Source: VFJZ01 sp038321545 (GTDB taxonomy: Bacteria; Actinomycetota; Thermoleophilia; Gaiellales; F1-60-MAGs149). Taken from it: a stretch of 64,000 nucleotides of DNA. The notes under the pieces are model-generated. The model made no database searches. It was not told the DNA's origin and worked only from the letters and a program-made list of their open reading frames with translations. How positions within the stretch are numbered: position 1 is the stretch's first letter; every line of letters starts with the position of its first letter. This document shows, in pieces, positions 1 through 7,474 of this stretch. The stretch spans positions 6,599-70,598 of the forward strand of contig JBBQFB010000001.1 in NCBI GenBank assembly GCA_038321545.1, given 5' to 3'. The position numbers and the translations under genes were made by a program.

Positions 1-336
1 GACGACTACGCGACCGAGTTCCTCGACCTGGTGCTGGCCGTCCGCGTCGTCGACTCGCTCGACGACGCGATCGACCACATCGCCCGCTACGCGACTGGTC
101 ACTCCGAGGCGATCGTGACGGCGTCGCTGCACGCGGCCGAGCGATTCACGCGCGAGGTTGACTCGGCCTGCGTCTACGTCAACGCGTCCACCCGGTTCAC
201 CGACGGCGGCGAGTTCGGGTTCGGCGCCGAGATCGGCAACTCCACGTCACGCCTGCACGTTCGCGGGCCGATCGGCCTGCGCGACCTGACGACCATGAAG
301 TACGTGGTGCGCGGCGACGGCCAGGTCCGCGGATAG
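1..336 (+). CDS. proA: gamma-glutamyl phosphate reductase, C-terminal part
   Basis: C-terminal 111 residues of glutamate-5-semialdehyde dehydrogenase, which reduces gamma-glutamyl phosphate to glutamate semialdehyde in proline biosynthesis (cytosol). The reading frame is open from base 1, so the gene continues upstream of the window. The family hallmarks are visible: a GHSEAIVT stretch, then VYVNASTRFTDGGEFGFGAEIG, written here only as the block around residues 58-79, and a C-terminal TTMKYVVRGDG. The stop is TAG at 334-336. proB is not in view. A 1-pyrroline-5-carboxylate dehydrogenase lies 9 kb downstream but belongs to proline degradation. Identification is secure from the conserved C terminus. 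Confidence 0.96.
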   Translation, partial: DDYATEFLDLVLAVRVVDSLDDAIDHIARYATGHSEAIVTASLHAAERFTREVDSACVYVNASTRFTDGGEFGFGAEIGNSTSRLHVRGPIGLRDLTTMKYVVRGDGQVRG

Positions 337-353
337 GCGTATTTTTCGCGTCG

Positions 354-372
354 GCTGGAGGATCTCTCCAGC
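354..372. terminator. hairpin after proA
   Basis: Perfect 7-bp inverted repeat GCTGGAG/CTCCAGC around a GATCT loop, 17 bp after the proA stop. It is not followed by a T-run (a short T-run precedes it instead), so it may be a weak or Rho-assisted terminator or an mRNA-end stabiliser. The rest of the 93-bp gap holds only the Shine-Dalgarno of the next gene. Confidence 0.4.
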
Positions 373-429
373 GTAACCTGCTGGATTCTGTTCAACCCTT
401 GCAACATTCGTGCCGATGTAGGAGTCAGA

Positions 430-753
430 GTGACCGCGTTCCCGCATCTCGCCGGCCGCGCCCTCGACCGGCGCCGCCCGGCCTGGCCGGCCCTCGCTCG
501 GCTGACCGATGACCGAGGCGAGCACACCGTGTCGATCCGAGACGTGTCGGAGGCCGGCCTGTCCCTGTTCGCCGACGGTCGCGCCGGTGACGCGCTCGGC
601 GTCGTGCTGCTGGCCCGTGACGGCTCGGCGCTCGGGGAGCCGCTGCCGGCGACCGTCGTCTACGTCGACCGCGGCGAGGCGGGCAACGTCATGGGGATCA
701 CGTTCGCCGATCCCGGTTCCGCCGCCGTCGCCCTCCGTCAACTCGCCGCCTGA
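430..753 (+). CDS. PilZ-like small protein
   Basis: 107-residue protein that looks like a stand-alone PilZ domain, the cyclic-di-GMP-binding beta-barrel. An RxxxR motif (RALDR, about residues 10-14) is followed by DVSEAGLSL, matching the [D/N]xSxxG signature that contacts the ligand. The GTG start at 430 is chosen because a good AGGAG Shine-Dalgarno lies at 420-424. The gene is followed after 9 bp by a second PilZ/YcgR-like gene, so both are probably one transcript. Known PilZ proteins link c-di-GMP to motility, polysaccharide or surface behaviour, but no flagellar or pilus gene is visible here, so the output is unknown. Confidence 0.6.
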   Translation: MTAFPHLAGRALDRRRPAWPALARLTDDRGEHTVSIRDVSEAGLSLFADGRAGDALGVVLLARDGSALGEPLPATVVYVDRGEAGNVMGITFADPGSAAVALRQLAA

Positions 754-762
754 GAGACGCCC

Positions 763-1341
763 ATGGCCCCCGTGTTCCCGCAGATCGGTGAAACGCTCGC
801 CCTGAGGGTCGGAGACGACACCGAGCTCGTCGTCCGCGTCGCGCACGCGGCTCGCAACCAGATGACGGTGACTCCGGCCATTCCGGCCGCCACCGGCGAG
901 GCCATCGAGGCGGCGTTCGTCGCTGCGGACGGCACCGGGTATCGCGTCCGCGGACACGTCGTCCACCGTGAGATCCATGAAACGAGGATCGAGGTCGGAG
1001 GCGTGACGCCGCTGGCAGGACGGTTCCTGCGACGCTTCGCGCCCGATCGTCCGCTGCTCGCCGACCTCGCGATCCGCGACGACGCGGGGATCATCTACCG
1101 CACGGTGCAGGGCCGCGTGCGCGACGTCGCGCTGGCCGGCGCCGGCATCGCGGTGGACGGTCTCATGCAGGGCGACCAGGTGCTCGTCACGCTGACCGAC
1201 CTGAACGGCGTGCGGGTGGTGTCGGAGGTTGCGGCCAGCGTCGTGCACGTTGCCGCCGGCGTCGTCGGCGTGGCGTTTGCCGAGCCGTACGACGCGGCGC
1301 CGGCCATGGCCGCTCTGGCGTCTACGGCTCGAGCCGCCTGA
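763..1341 (+). CDS. YcgR-like PilZ domain protein
   Basis: 192-residue protein with a YcgR-like layout. The N-terminal half is a beta-rich domain (GETLALRV... start) and the C-terminal half is PilZ-like, with RxxxR (RFLRR, about residues 87-91) and a degenerate second motif DVALAGAGI where DxSxxG is expected. The Ser is replaced by Ala, which could weaken c-di-GMP binding. It follows the smaller PilZ-like gene by 9 bp. Its last 20 bp overlap the 3' end of the convergent fabF. The function is probably a c-di-GMP-responsive effector; this is inference from fold motifs only. Confidence 0.55.
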   Translation: MAPVFPQIGETLALRVGDDTELVVRVAHAARNQMTVTPAIPAATGEAIEAAFVAADGTGYRVRGHVVHREIHETRIEVGGVTPLAGRFLRRFAPDRPLLADLAIRDDAGIIYRTVQGRVRDVALAGAGIAVDGLMQGDQVLVTLTDLNGVRVVSEVAASVVHVAAGVVGVAFAEPYDAAPAMAALASTARAA

Positions 1342-2566
1342 GCAGCGTGCAGCCGTTGTGGCCGCCCAGGCCCATCGAGTTGGAGAGCGCGTACTCGAGG
1401 TCGTCGATCTTCCGGGCGCCCTCGGAGACGTAGTCGAGGTCGCAGGCCGGATCCGCCTCGCGGAGGTTGATCGTCGGCGGGATGATGCCGTCGCGCAGTG
1501 CGAGCGCGCAGACGGCGGTCTCGAGCGCTCCGGCCGCACCCAGCAGGTGGCCGGTCATGCTCTTCGTCGACGACACCGGCAGCTTCGCCGCGTGCTCGCC
1601 GAACACCGCATGGATGGCCGCGGTCTCGGCGGGATCGTTGAGCGGCGTCGACGTGCCGTGCGCGTTCACATAGGACACGCGCTCCGGCTCGAGCCCGGCC
1701 CGGCCGAGCACGGCGCGCATCATCTCGATCACGCCGATACCCTCGGGATGCGGCGCGGCGATGTGGTACGCGTCGTTGGACGCGCCGTACCCGACCAGCT
1801 CGGCGATCGGCTCGGCGCCCCGGTTGATGGCGTCGGCGAGCCGCTCGAGCACGAGCACCACCGCGCCCTCGCCGATCACGAACCCGTCGCGCGTCACGTC
1901 GAACGGGCGTGACGCCGTCGTCACCGGCTCGCCAGGGCGTGGCTTGCCGAGCGCCTTCATGACGGTGAACCCGGCCAGCAGCACTTCGATCACGCCCGCG
2001 TCGGCGCCGCCTGCGAGCACCACGTCCGCCTCGCCGCGGCGCAGCATCTCTCCCGCCACACCGATCGCGTGGGCGCCGGTGGCGCAGGCCGAGACGACCG
2101 CGAAGTTGGGACCGCGGAGACCGAGGCCGGTCGCGATGTAGCTGGTCGGCGTGTCGACGAGGAAGTTCGGCAGGAAGTGCGGCGACAGCCGGTCGGGCCG
2201 CTCCGCCAAGATCGCCGCCTGCTCGATGACCGTCTGCATGCCGCCGACGGCGGTCCCGAACACGACGCCGGCGCGGGACGGGTTGACGGCGGGCGCTCCG
2301 GCGTTCTCCCACGCCTCGCGGGCGGCGGCCAGCGAGAGGGCGGAAACGCGGTCCATCTTGCGGGCCTCGCGACGGCCGAAGCGCTCCTCGGCGTCGAAGC
2401 CTTTCACCTCGGCCGCGACCTCGCAGCCGATCCGGGACGGGTCGAAGAGCGTGACGGGGCCGAGGCCACTGGTGCCCGCGATGAGCGAGTCCCACGTCTC
2501 CGTGATCGTCGTTCCGACGGGCGTGAGCGCCCCGATGCCCGTGATGACGATCTGATGCGGATCCAC
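1322..2566 (-). CDS. fabF: beta-ketoacyl-ACP synthase II
   Basis: 414-residue 3-oxoacyl-ACP synthase of fatty-acid elongation, condensing malonyl-ACP with acyl-ACP. The thiolase-fold catalytic set is intact: Cys161 in SACATGAH, His303 in NAHGTSTPLND, Lys335 and His340 in STKSMTGHLLGAAG, and a glycine-rich NSMGLGGHNG near the end. The length is normal. The GTG start at 2566 gives the family-typical opening (HQIVITGIGALTP); longer readings would run into the divergent peptidase gene. A TACCAT hexamer ends 9 nt upstream. It stands alone: no acpP, fabD or fabH is nearby, which is unusual for a fabF. The 3' end overlaps the convergent YcgR-like gene by 20 bp. Confidence 0.95.
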   Translation of the reverse strand: MDPHQIVITGIGALTPVGTTITETWDSLIAGTSGLGPVTLFDPSRIGCEVAAEVKGFDAEERFGRREARKMDRVSALSLAAAREAWENAGAPAVNPSRAGVVFGTAVGGMQTVIEQAAILAERPDRLSPHFLPNFLVDTPTSYIATGLGLRGPNFAVVSACATGAHAIGVAGEMLRRGEADVVLAGGADAGVIEVLLAGFTVMKALGKPRPGEPVTTASRPFDVTRDGFVIGEGAVVLVLERLADAINRGAEPIAELVGYGASNDAYHIAAPHPEGIGVIEMMRAVLGRAGLEPERVSYVNAHGTSTPLNDPAETAAIHAVFGEHAAKLPVSSTKSMTGHLLGAAGALETAVCALALRDGIIPPTINLREADPACDLDYVSEGARKIDDLEYALSNSMGLGGHNGCTLLRRLEP

Positions 2567-2575
2567 GCGGGCTTG

Positions 2576-2585
2576 ATGGTAGCGT
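2576..2585. promoter_or_regulatory. overlapping divergent -10 elements (fabF / M42 peptidase)
   Basis: The 10 bases ATGGTAGCGT contain TACCAT on the minus strand (2581-2576, 9 nt before the fabF GTG) and TAGCGT on the plus strand (2580-2585, 7 nt before the peptidase ATG). They share two base pairs, so RNA polymerase probably cannot occupy both at once. Both transcripts would be leaderless or nearly so. Confidence 0.5.
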
Positions 2586-2592
2586 CCCGGCC

Positions 2593-3672
2593 ATGTTGCC
2601 GTCCCCCCGGTCGTTCCTGGACGACCTTCTGCGCGCACACGCCCCATCGGGTCACGAGGAGCCGGCAGCCGCTGTCTGGCGTGACTACGCACGCCCATTC
2701 GCCCGCGTCTCCGGCGACGTGCTCGGCAGCTCGTACGCCCGTGTGGGCCCCGAATCCGGCCCGCCCGTGCTGCTGCTCGGGCACCTCGACGAGATCGGTC
2801 TGATCGTCACTCACGTCGAGCGCGACGACGCCGACTACGACGGCCTGGTGCGCGTGCGGACGCTGGGAACGTGGGACGCGCAGGTGCTCGTCGGGCAACA
2901 CGTGACCGTCCGGACGCGCTCCGGCGACGTGCACGGAGTGGTCGGCAAGGGGCCCCGGCACCTGATGACCGACAGCGAGCTGGGACGGGCGTCGACCATC
3001 GAGGACCTGTGGGTCGATATCGGCGCGCTCGACACCGCCGACGCCCTCTCCATGGTCGAGATCGGTGATCCGATCGTGGTCGACCGGCCGCCCGCGGAGC
3101 TCGCGAACGGGCGGCTCGCCTCGAAGGCGCTCGACAACCGTACCGGTGCCTGGGTCGTGCTCGAGGCGGCGCGGCGCGCGGCAACGGCCGGCTCGCTGCA
3201 GGTGCCGCTGGTGGCGGGCGCGCCAACCATCGAGGAGACGCTCGGCGATGGAGCGCGGGCGATGGCGCACACGATCGCGCCGGCCGTCGCGATCGTCGTC
3301 GACGTGACGCATGCGAGCGATATCCCCGGCCTCGATCGCGGCGGCACCGGCCGGATCCGGCTCGGCCACGGCCCGGTCCTGACGCGCGGCCTCGGCCTGC
3401 ATCCCGGCCTCGAGGCCCGGCTGGAGGAGGCGGCGCGCGCCGCCGACATCCCCTGGCAGATGGAGGCTATGCACGTCACCTCGAGCACCTACACCGACGT
3501 CGACGGGGCGCTGGCCGCGCTCACGGGCACCGCGGCCGCCCTCGTCTCGATCCCGCTCCGGCACATGCACTCGCCGGCGGAGGTCTGCTCGCTGGACGAC
3601 CTCGAACACGCGGCCGAGCTGATCGCGCGGTTCTGCCTGACGCTGACGCCGGAGGACTCTTGGGACCGCTGA
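2593..3672 (+). CDS. M42 family metallopeptidase
   Basis: 359-residue cytosolic zinc aminopeptidase of the M42 (PepA/FrvX/glutamyl aminopeptidase) family. Conserved metal ligands are visible: LGHLDEIGL (His/Asp), KALDNRTGAWV (bridging Asp), the Glu-Glu pair in TIEETLGDG, an Asp in VDVTHASD, and the last His in RHMHSPAEVC. The EEVGxRGA consensus is changed to EETLGDGA, but both glutamates remain. Length is normal. ATG 2593 is preceded by TAGCGT 7 nt upstream and has no Shine-Dalgarno. The 3' end overlaps the next gene by 13 bp. The substrate cannot be told from sequence; these enzymes trim peptides, and a few members were once called endoglucanases. Confidence 0.88.
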   Translation: MLPSPRSFLDDLLRAHAPSGHEEPAAAVWRDYARPFARVSGDVLGSSYARVGPESGPPVLLLGHLDEIGLIVTHVERDDADYDGLVRVRTLGTWDAQVLVGQHVTVRTRSGDVHGVVGKGPRHLMTDSELGRASTIEDLWVDIGALDTADALSMVEIGDPIVVDRPPAELANGRLASKALDNRTGAWVVLEAARRAATAGSLQVPLVAGAPTIEETLGDGARAMAHTIAPAVAIVVDVTHASDIPGLDRGGTGRIRLGHGPVLTRGLGLHPGLEARLEEAARAADIPWQMEAMHVTSSTYTDVDGALAALTGTAAALVSIPLRHMHSPAEVCSLDDLEHAAELIARFCLTLTPEDSWDR

Positions 3673-4373
3673 GGCTCTCGCTGACTGCGCTCTGCGCGGC
3701 GCTCGCACTCGCAGCCTGCGGCGGCAGCGACGATGGCGCGGCGACCAGCGCGCCGGCCGCGAACGGCGACGCCGCGACGACGGCCGAGGTCGCACCCACC
3801 GACGCCGCAACGACGGGGGGCGCGGGCGGTACGGCGTGCCAGAGCGGCGAGCCGCCGCTGGTGAACCCGAAGACGTACAAGGCGCCCCCGAAGGCGCCGG
3901 CGGGCGACATGCTGACGATGAAGACGTCCTGCAGCACGATCACGTTCCAGCTGGATCGCGACCTCGGCGGTGAGGTCGCCGACGCCGTCGCCGGCCTCGC
4001 GGCCGACGGGTTCTACGACGGGCTCACGTTCCACCGCGTGGTGCCCGACTTCGTGCTGCAGGGTGGCGATCCGGACGGCACCGGTGCCGGCGGCCCCGGC
4101 TTCTCGACCGTCAAGGCCCCACCGGACGGCTACGCCTACGCCGTCGGCGACCTCGCAATGGCAAAGACGCAGGACGAGGCACCCGGCACCGGGGGCTCGC
4201 AGTTCTTCGTGATCTCCGGCGCCCAGGGCCAGCAGTTGCCGCCCGACTACGCCGTCATCGGGCATGCGACCGATCCCGGCTCGCTCGCCACGATCGGCCA
4301 CATCGCGGCGCTCGCAGTCGAGGACGGCCCGCCGTCGCAGCCGGTCTGGATCGTCAAGGCGACCGTGTCGTGA
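3660..4373 (+). CDS. cyclophilin-type peptidyl-prolyl isomerase lipoprotein
   Basis: 237-residue exported PPIase. Residues 1-19 form a lipoprotein signal with lipobox LAAC, followed by a low-complexity Ala/Thr/Gly linker of about 40 residues and then a cyclophilin domain: LTFHRVVPDFVLQGGDP carries the catalytic Arg/Phe/Gln cluster, and GSQFFVI is also conserved. It should be anchored on the outer face of the membrane and help fold secreted proteins. The start is TTG at 3660, supported by GGAGG at 3651-3655 and by the signal peptide. It begins inside the end of the M42 gene, so the two are probably co-transcribed and translationally coupled. Confidence 0.88.
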   Translation: MGPLRLSLTALCAALALAACGGSDDGAATSAPAANGDAATTAEVAPTDAATTGGAGGTACQSGEPPLVNPKTYKAPPKAPAGDMLTMKTSCSTITFQLDRDLGGEVADAVAGLAADGFYDGLTFHRVVPDFVLQGGDPDGTGAGGPGFSTVKAPPDGYAYAVGDLAMAKTQDEAPGTGGSQFFVISGAQGQQLPPDYAVIGHATDPGSLATIGHIAALAVEDGPPSQPVWIVKATVS

Positions 4374-4388
4374 GCTAGTGCTCCGCAG

Positions 4389-4409
4389 CCCGCGGACTTC
4401 CGACGCGGG
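4389..4409. terminator. possible bidirectional hairpin terminator
   Basis: CCCGCG/CGCGGG arms around a 9-nt loop in the 39-bp gap between two convergent genes. No T-run follows on either strand, so it is only a candidate. Confidence 0.3.
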
Positions 4410-4412
4410 ACA

Positions 4413-5228
4413 TCAACCGCCCGCGACGTCGCGACGCTGGAAGACGATGTACGCGAGCGCCAGGGCCGGGACGGCGTAGAGCGGGCACACCCAGGCGGCG
4501 TGGACGATGGGAGCCGTGTCGATCGGTTCGCGCAGCAGGCCCTGCCAGGCGTCGAACTGGCTCGTCAACAGGTACGGGCGCACGCCGCCGAATCCGGGGA
4601 GCACGCCGACCAGCTGCATCAGCAGCGAGAGCATCAGCGTCCCGACCACCGCGCCCGCCGAGTTGCGGGTCAGCGTCGAGAGCATCACGCCGAGGGCCAC
4701 GACCGAGACCAGCGGCATCAGGTAGACCGCCAGGCTGACGAAGACGAGCAGCGTGGCGCGGGTGGCGCTGACCTCGGTTCCGGTCAGCGTCTTCAGCGGA
4801 TTGAACCCCGACTGGATGCTGCCGGCGACGATCGCCGTCGTGACCATCAGCGTGATCGCCAGGATGGAGTAGGCGGCGGCGACGAGCACCTTGCCGGCGA
4901 ACACCTGGCCACGGTTGATGGAGCGCGTCAGGATCGTCTTCAGCGTCCCGTTCTGGTCCTCGGAGGCGACGATGTCGCCAGCCACCAGCGCAGCGATCAG
5001 CGGGAACAGCCAGATCGACCCGAACACCAGCATCAGCAGCGGGATGGCGAGGCCGCTCGACCGCACGGACGCGCCGAACGGCTCGTCGGTGGGGGCGCCG
5101 TTCTGCACCGCGAGCGCGCCGACGAACAGCAGCGGGGCGCCGATCGCGGCGGCGAGGCCCAGGTAGGTTCGCTTCTGGGACACGAGCTTGCGTGCCTCCC
5201 AGCGGCTGACAGTGAGCACTCCGGGCAT
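4413..5228 (-). CDS. ABC-2 type transporter permease
   Basis: 271-residue integral membrane protein with about six hydrophobic segments. An N-terminal cytosolic stretch (SRWEARKLVSQKRTYLG) leads into the first membrane helix, followed by a periplasmic loop and further helices near residues 55-80, 105-130, 150-180, 190-215 and 245-262. This is the layout of ABC-2 permeases of drug, lipid or polysaccharide exporters. It is translationally coupled to the upstream ATPase by TGATG at 5226-5230. It is the last of three genes (LolA-like, ATPase, permease). The substrate is not identifiable. Confidence 0.85.
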   Translation of the reverse strand: MPGVLTVSRWEARKLVSQKRTYLGLAAAIGAPLLFVGALAVQNGAPTDEPFGASVRSSGLAIPLLMLVFGSIWLFPLIAALVAGDIVASEDQNGTLKTILTRSINRGQVFAGKVLVAAAYSILAITLMVTTAIVAGSIQSGFNPLKTLTGTEVSATRATLLVFVSLAVYLMPLVSVVALGVMLSTLTRNSAGAVVGTLMLSLLMQLVGVLPGFGGVRPYLLTSQFDAWQGLLREPIDTAPIVHAAWVCPLYAVPALALAYIVFQRRDVAGG

Positions 5229-6199
5229 CAGACGGCCTCCAACGCCGGCTCGCCGACCGGCGGATCGGTGGTGGCCGAAGCGAGACCATCACCCTCGGTG
5301 ATGGCGAAGAACAGCTCTTCGAGCGTCGCCGTGACAGGAACCAGCGAGCGCAGCGCGATGCCCTCGCCGGCCAGGGCCAGCGACAGCTCCTCGACCGCTC
5401 GCGGCTCGGTGGCGACGAACGCGACGTGATCGGCGAGCCGCACGACATCGCGAACGCCGCGGCGCCCGGCCGCGAAGGCCGCGGCGCGGTCGTCGTCGGC
5501 GGTTGTCATGCGGTACCGGCCGGCGGCGCTCGCGAGCAGGTCGGCGAGCGGGCCCTGGTACACCATCCGGCCCCGCTGGACGATGCCGACGGCGTTGCAC
5601 AGCTCCTGCACCTCGTCCATCAGGTGGCTCGACAACAGGACGGTCATCCCGTCGTCGGCGAGCCGGCGGATGAGCAGGCGCATGTCGCGCATGCCCGCCG
5701 GATCGAGTCCCGTGGCCGGCTCGTCGAGCAGGAGCAGCCGCGGTGCGCGCAGCAGCGCGCCTGCGATGCCGAGGCGCTGGCGCATGCCGTGCGAGTACCC
5801 GCCGACGCGGTCACCCGCGCGGTCGGCGAGCTCGACGGTGTCGAGCGCGGCATCGATGCGACCGGCGGCCCCGTCACCGTCGAACGCGGCGACCAGCTCG
5901 AGGTTCTTCCGGCCGGTGAGATAGGGATAGAACCGCGGCGCCTCGACGAATCCCGCCACGCCGTCCAGCGCTGCGGCGCCCTCCGCGAGCGGATCGCGCC
6001 CGAACAGCCGGGCGGTGCCGGCGGTCGGGCGGATCAAGCCGAGCAGCATCCGCAGTGACGTCGTCTTTCCTGCGCCGTTCGGACCCAGGTAGCCGTAGAC
6101 GTCGCCGGGCTGGACGACCAGGTCGATCTCGTCGACCGCTCGCAGCTCGCCGTAGACCTTGGTGAGTCCGCGGGCCTCGACCGGGAGCGCGTCCGCCAT
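5228..6199 (-). CDS. ABC transporter ATP-binding protein
   Basis: 323-residue ATPase that energises the adjacent ABC-2 permease. It has Walker A GPNGAGKTT (near residue 40), signature YSHGMRQRL (a common exporter variant of LSGGQ), Walker B LLLLDEPATGLDP, and a downstream H-loop in LLSSHLMDEV. A C-terminal extension of about 100 residues after the nucleotide-binding domain matches the DrrA/CcmA-like exporter group. Both ends overlap neighbours in TGATG junctions, so the three genes are one coupled unit. Multidrug, lipid or bacteriocin-type export are all possible. Confidence 0.9.
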   Translation of the reverse strand: MADALPVEARGLTKVYGELRAVDEIDLVVQPGDVYGYLGPNGAGKTTSLRMLLGLIRPTAGTARLFGRDPLAEGAAALDGVAGFVEAPRFYPYLTGRKNLELVAAFDGDGAAGRIDAALDTVELADRAGDRVGGYSHGMRQRLGIAGALLRAPRLLLLDEPATGLDPAGMRDMRLLIRRLADDGMTVLLSSHLMDEVQELCNAVGIVQRGRMVYQGPLADLLASAAGRYRMTTADDDRAAAFAAGRRGVRDVVRLADHVAFVATEPRAVEELSLALAGEGIALRSLVPVTATLEELFFAITEGDGLASATTDPPVGEPALEAV

Positions 6200-7389
6200 C
6201 AGGACACGGCGTCCCGCGCCGCGGCCTCGGCGGCAGCCGCCGGAACCGAGCCGATCACGGTGTAGGCGACGCCGCCCTTGGCGACGCGGACGATGCTGCC
6301 GAGCGCCGTCGAGAGCTCGGTGCCAGAGGCACCGCCGATCGACACCGTGGGCAGGTCGAGACCTCCCGGCGCCTTGGCCGCCGCCGGATCGGCCTTCTGC
6401 TCGAGCACGACGATCGATCCCAGCCCGTGGCCGTAGACGAGCAGCGCACCGGTTTCGCCGTTTCTGCCGCCGACGCTGCGCAGCGTCGTGCGCTGGAGGC
6501 CGGCGACGCTGGCCGGGGCGTGCAGCGGGAAGGCGAGCTTCGCCTGCACCTGGGCCGGCGTCTCCGCCACGTCCTGCGCACCGCCGTCGGTGCCGGCCTT
6601 GTGATCACCGGCCAGCTGGGCCAGATCGACGGTCTGCACCTTCGCGCCCGCCGGCAGCCCCACGGCGAGATCGCCCGCAGAGATCGTGCCGTACGAGATG
6701 TCGGTCGCCGCAATCTCCAGCGTCGGCTGCGACGCGCCGCGGGCGTAGACGCCGATGCTCAACGGCACGCCGCGGACGGCATCCCAGGCGAGGGCGACCG
6801 CGCCGACCAGCCCGCCGTTAGCGGCCGGGCCGACCCGCACCTCGTAGGCCGGCCGTCCCGCGACGGTGGTGGGCGTGGCGTTCGACACCAGTGCCTGGCC
6901 GGCGACGCGGTCGAGCACCTTCTGGATGTCGGCGGCGGTCGGCACCGCGTCCTTCGGAGCTGCGACGTCCGGCTTCCGCGCCGGGAGCACGAACCGGTAG
7001 ACGGTGCTGGTCGCCGGCTGGGTGACCGTCACCGACGAGCCGTCGCCCACGATCTGGGCGTCCCCGGAGGGCGACTGGATCTCGAGGCGGAAGCGCCCGT
7101 CGCCGGACGCCCACAACCGCCCGCTGCCGCCCGCCACCAGTGGCGAGCCGCCGCCGACGATGCTCGTGTCGATCAGCTTGTTGGTGAACGTGATACGGGC
7201 CGTCACGCCGGGCACCGCGGGCGCCGCCGCGGCGTCGGCGAGGGCCTGCGCGAGCGGCTTCGGCGGGGGTTTCGCGGTGGACGCGGACAGGGTGCCGGCC
7301 GCGACGGCGACGGATGCCGCACCGACCGCCACCACTGCGGTCGCGGCGGCGATCAGGCGGCTGGTGGATGTCTGACGGACGAAGCTCAC
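6199..7389 (-). CDS. LolA-like / RseB-like exported protein
   Basis: 396-residue protein with an N-terminal membrane segment (about residues 11-31, Ala/Val rich), then a beta-rich region resembling the LolA/RseB lipid-binding half-barrel (GRLWASGDGRFRLEI, VGDGSSVTV, YRFVLP). The C-terminal third (GALLVYGHGLGSIVVLEQ, then GVAYTVIGSVP) is often seen in actinobacterial proteins annotated as DUF4367-like or LolA-like. It is the first gene of the ABC operon. The start is GTG 7389, with CCGGAGG at 7395-7401. A role as periplasmic carrier or sensor for the exporter's substrate is inference from context. Confidence 0.6.
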   Translation of the reverse strand: MSFVRQTSTSRLIAAATAVVAVGAASVAVAAGTLSASTAKPPPKPLAQALADAAAAPAVPGVTARITFTNKLIDTSIVGGGSPLVAGGSGRLWASGDGRFRLEIQSPSGDAQIVGDGSSVTVTQPATSTVYRFVLPARKPDVAAPKDAVPTAADIQKVLDRVAGQALVSNATPTTVAGRPAYEVRVGPAANGGLVGAVALAWDAVRGVPLSIGVYARGASQPTLEIAATDISYGTISAGDLAVGLPAGAKVQTVDLAQLAGDHKAGTDGGAQDVAETPAQVQAKLAFPLHAPASVAGLQRTTLRSVGGRNGETGALLVYGHGLGSIVVLEQKADPAAAKAPGGLDLPTVSIGGASGTELSTALGSIVRVAKGGVAYTVIGSVPAAAAEAAARDAVS

Positions 7390-7440
7390 GATGGCCTCCG
7401 GGTACGGTCGCTACGGACGGCCGCTGGCAGCCGCACCCGG

Positions 7441-7446
7441 GTTGTA
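7441..7446 (-). promoter_or_regulatory. -10 element of the LolA-like/ABC operon
   Basis: TACAAC on the minus strand, about 52 nt before the GTG start and just downstream of the paired direct repeats. No recognisable -35 is present at the right distance; the sequence there is the direct repeat. This fits an activator-dependent promoter. Confidence 0.4.
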
Positions 7447-7454
7447 TCCGGCAA

Positions 7455-7473
7455 CCTTGAGAGCGCCTTGAGA
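7455..7473 (-). promoter_or_regulatory. OmpR/PhoP-type direct-repeat operator
   Basis: Two perfect copies of TCTCAAGG (minus strand, 7473-7466 and 7462-7455), 11 bp apart start to start, separated by CGC. An 11-bp direct repeat is the classical binding geometry of OmpR-family response regulators. The site lies between the histidine-kinase stop codon and the ABC operon, in the -35 region of its probable promoter. Confidence 0.6.
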
Positions 7474-7474
7474 A

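Noticed and set aside
391..417. Possible flagellar sigma-28 promoter (TTCAAC ... GCCGAT) before the PilZ-like gene
   Set aside because: The -35 part is poor, the spacing is one base off, and transcription would start at or after the Shine-Dalgarno needed by the GTG start. No flagellar genes are present.
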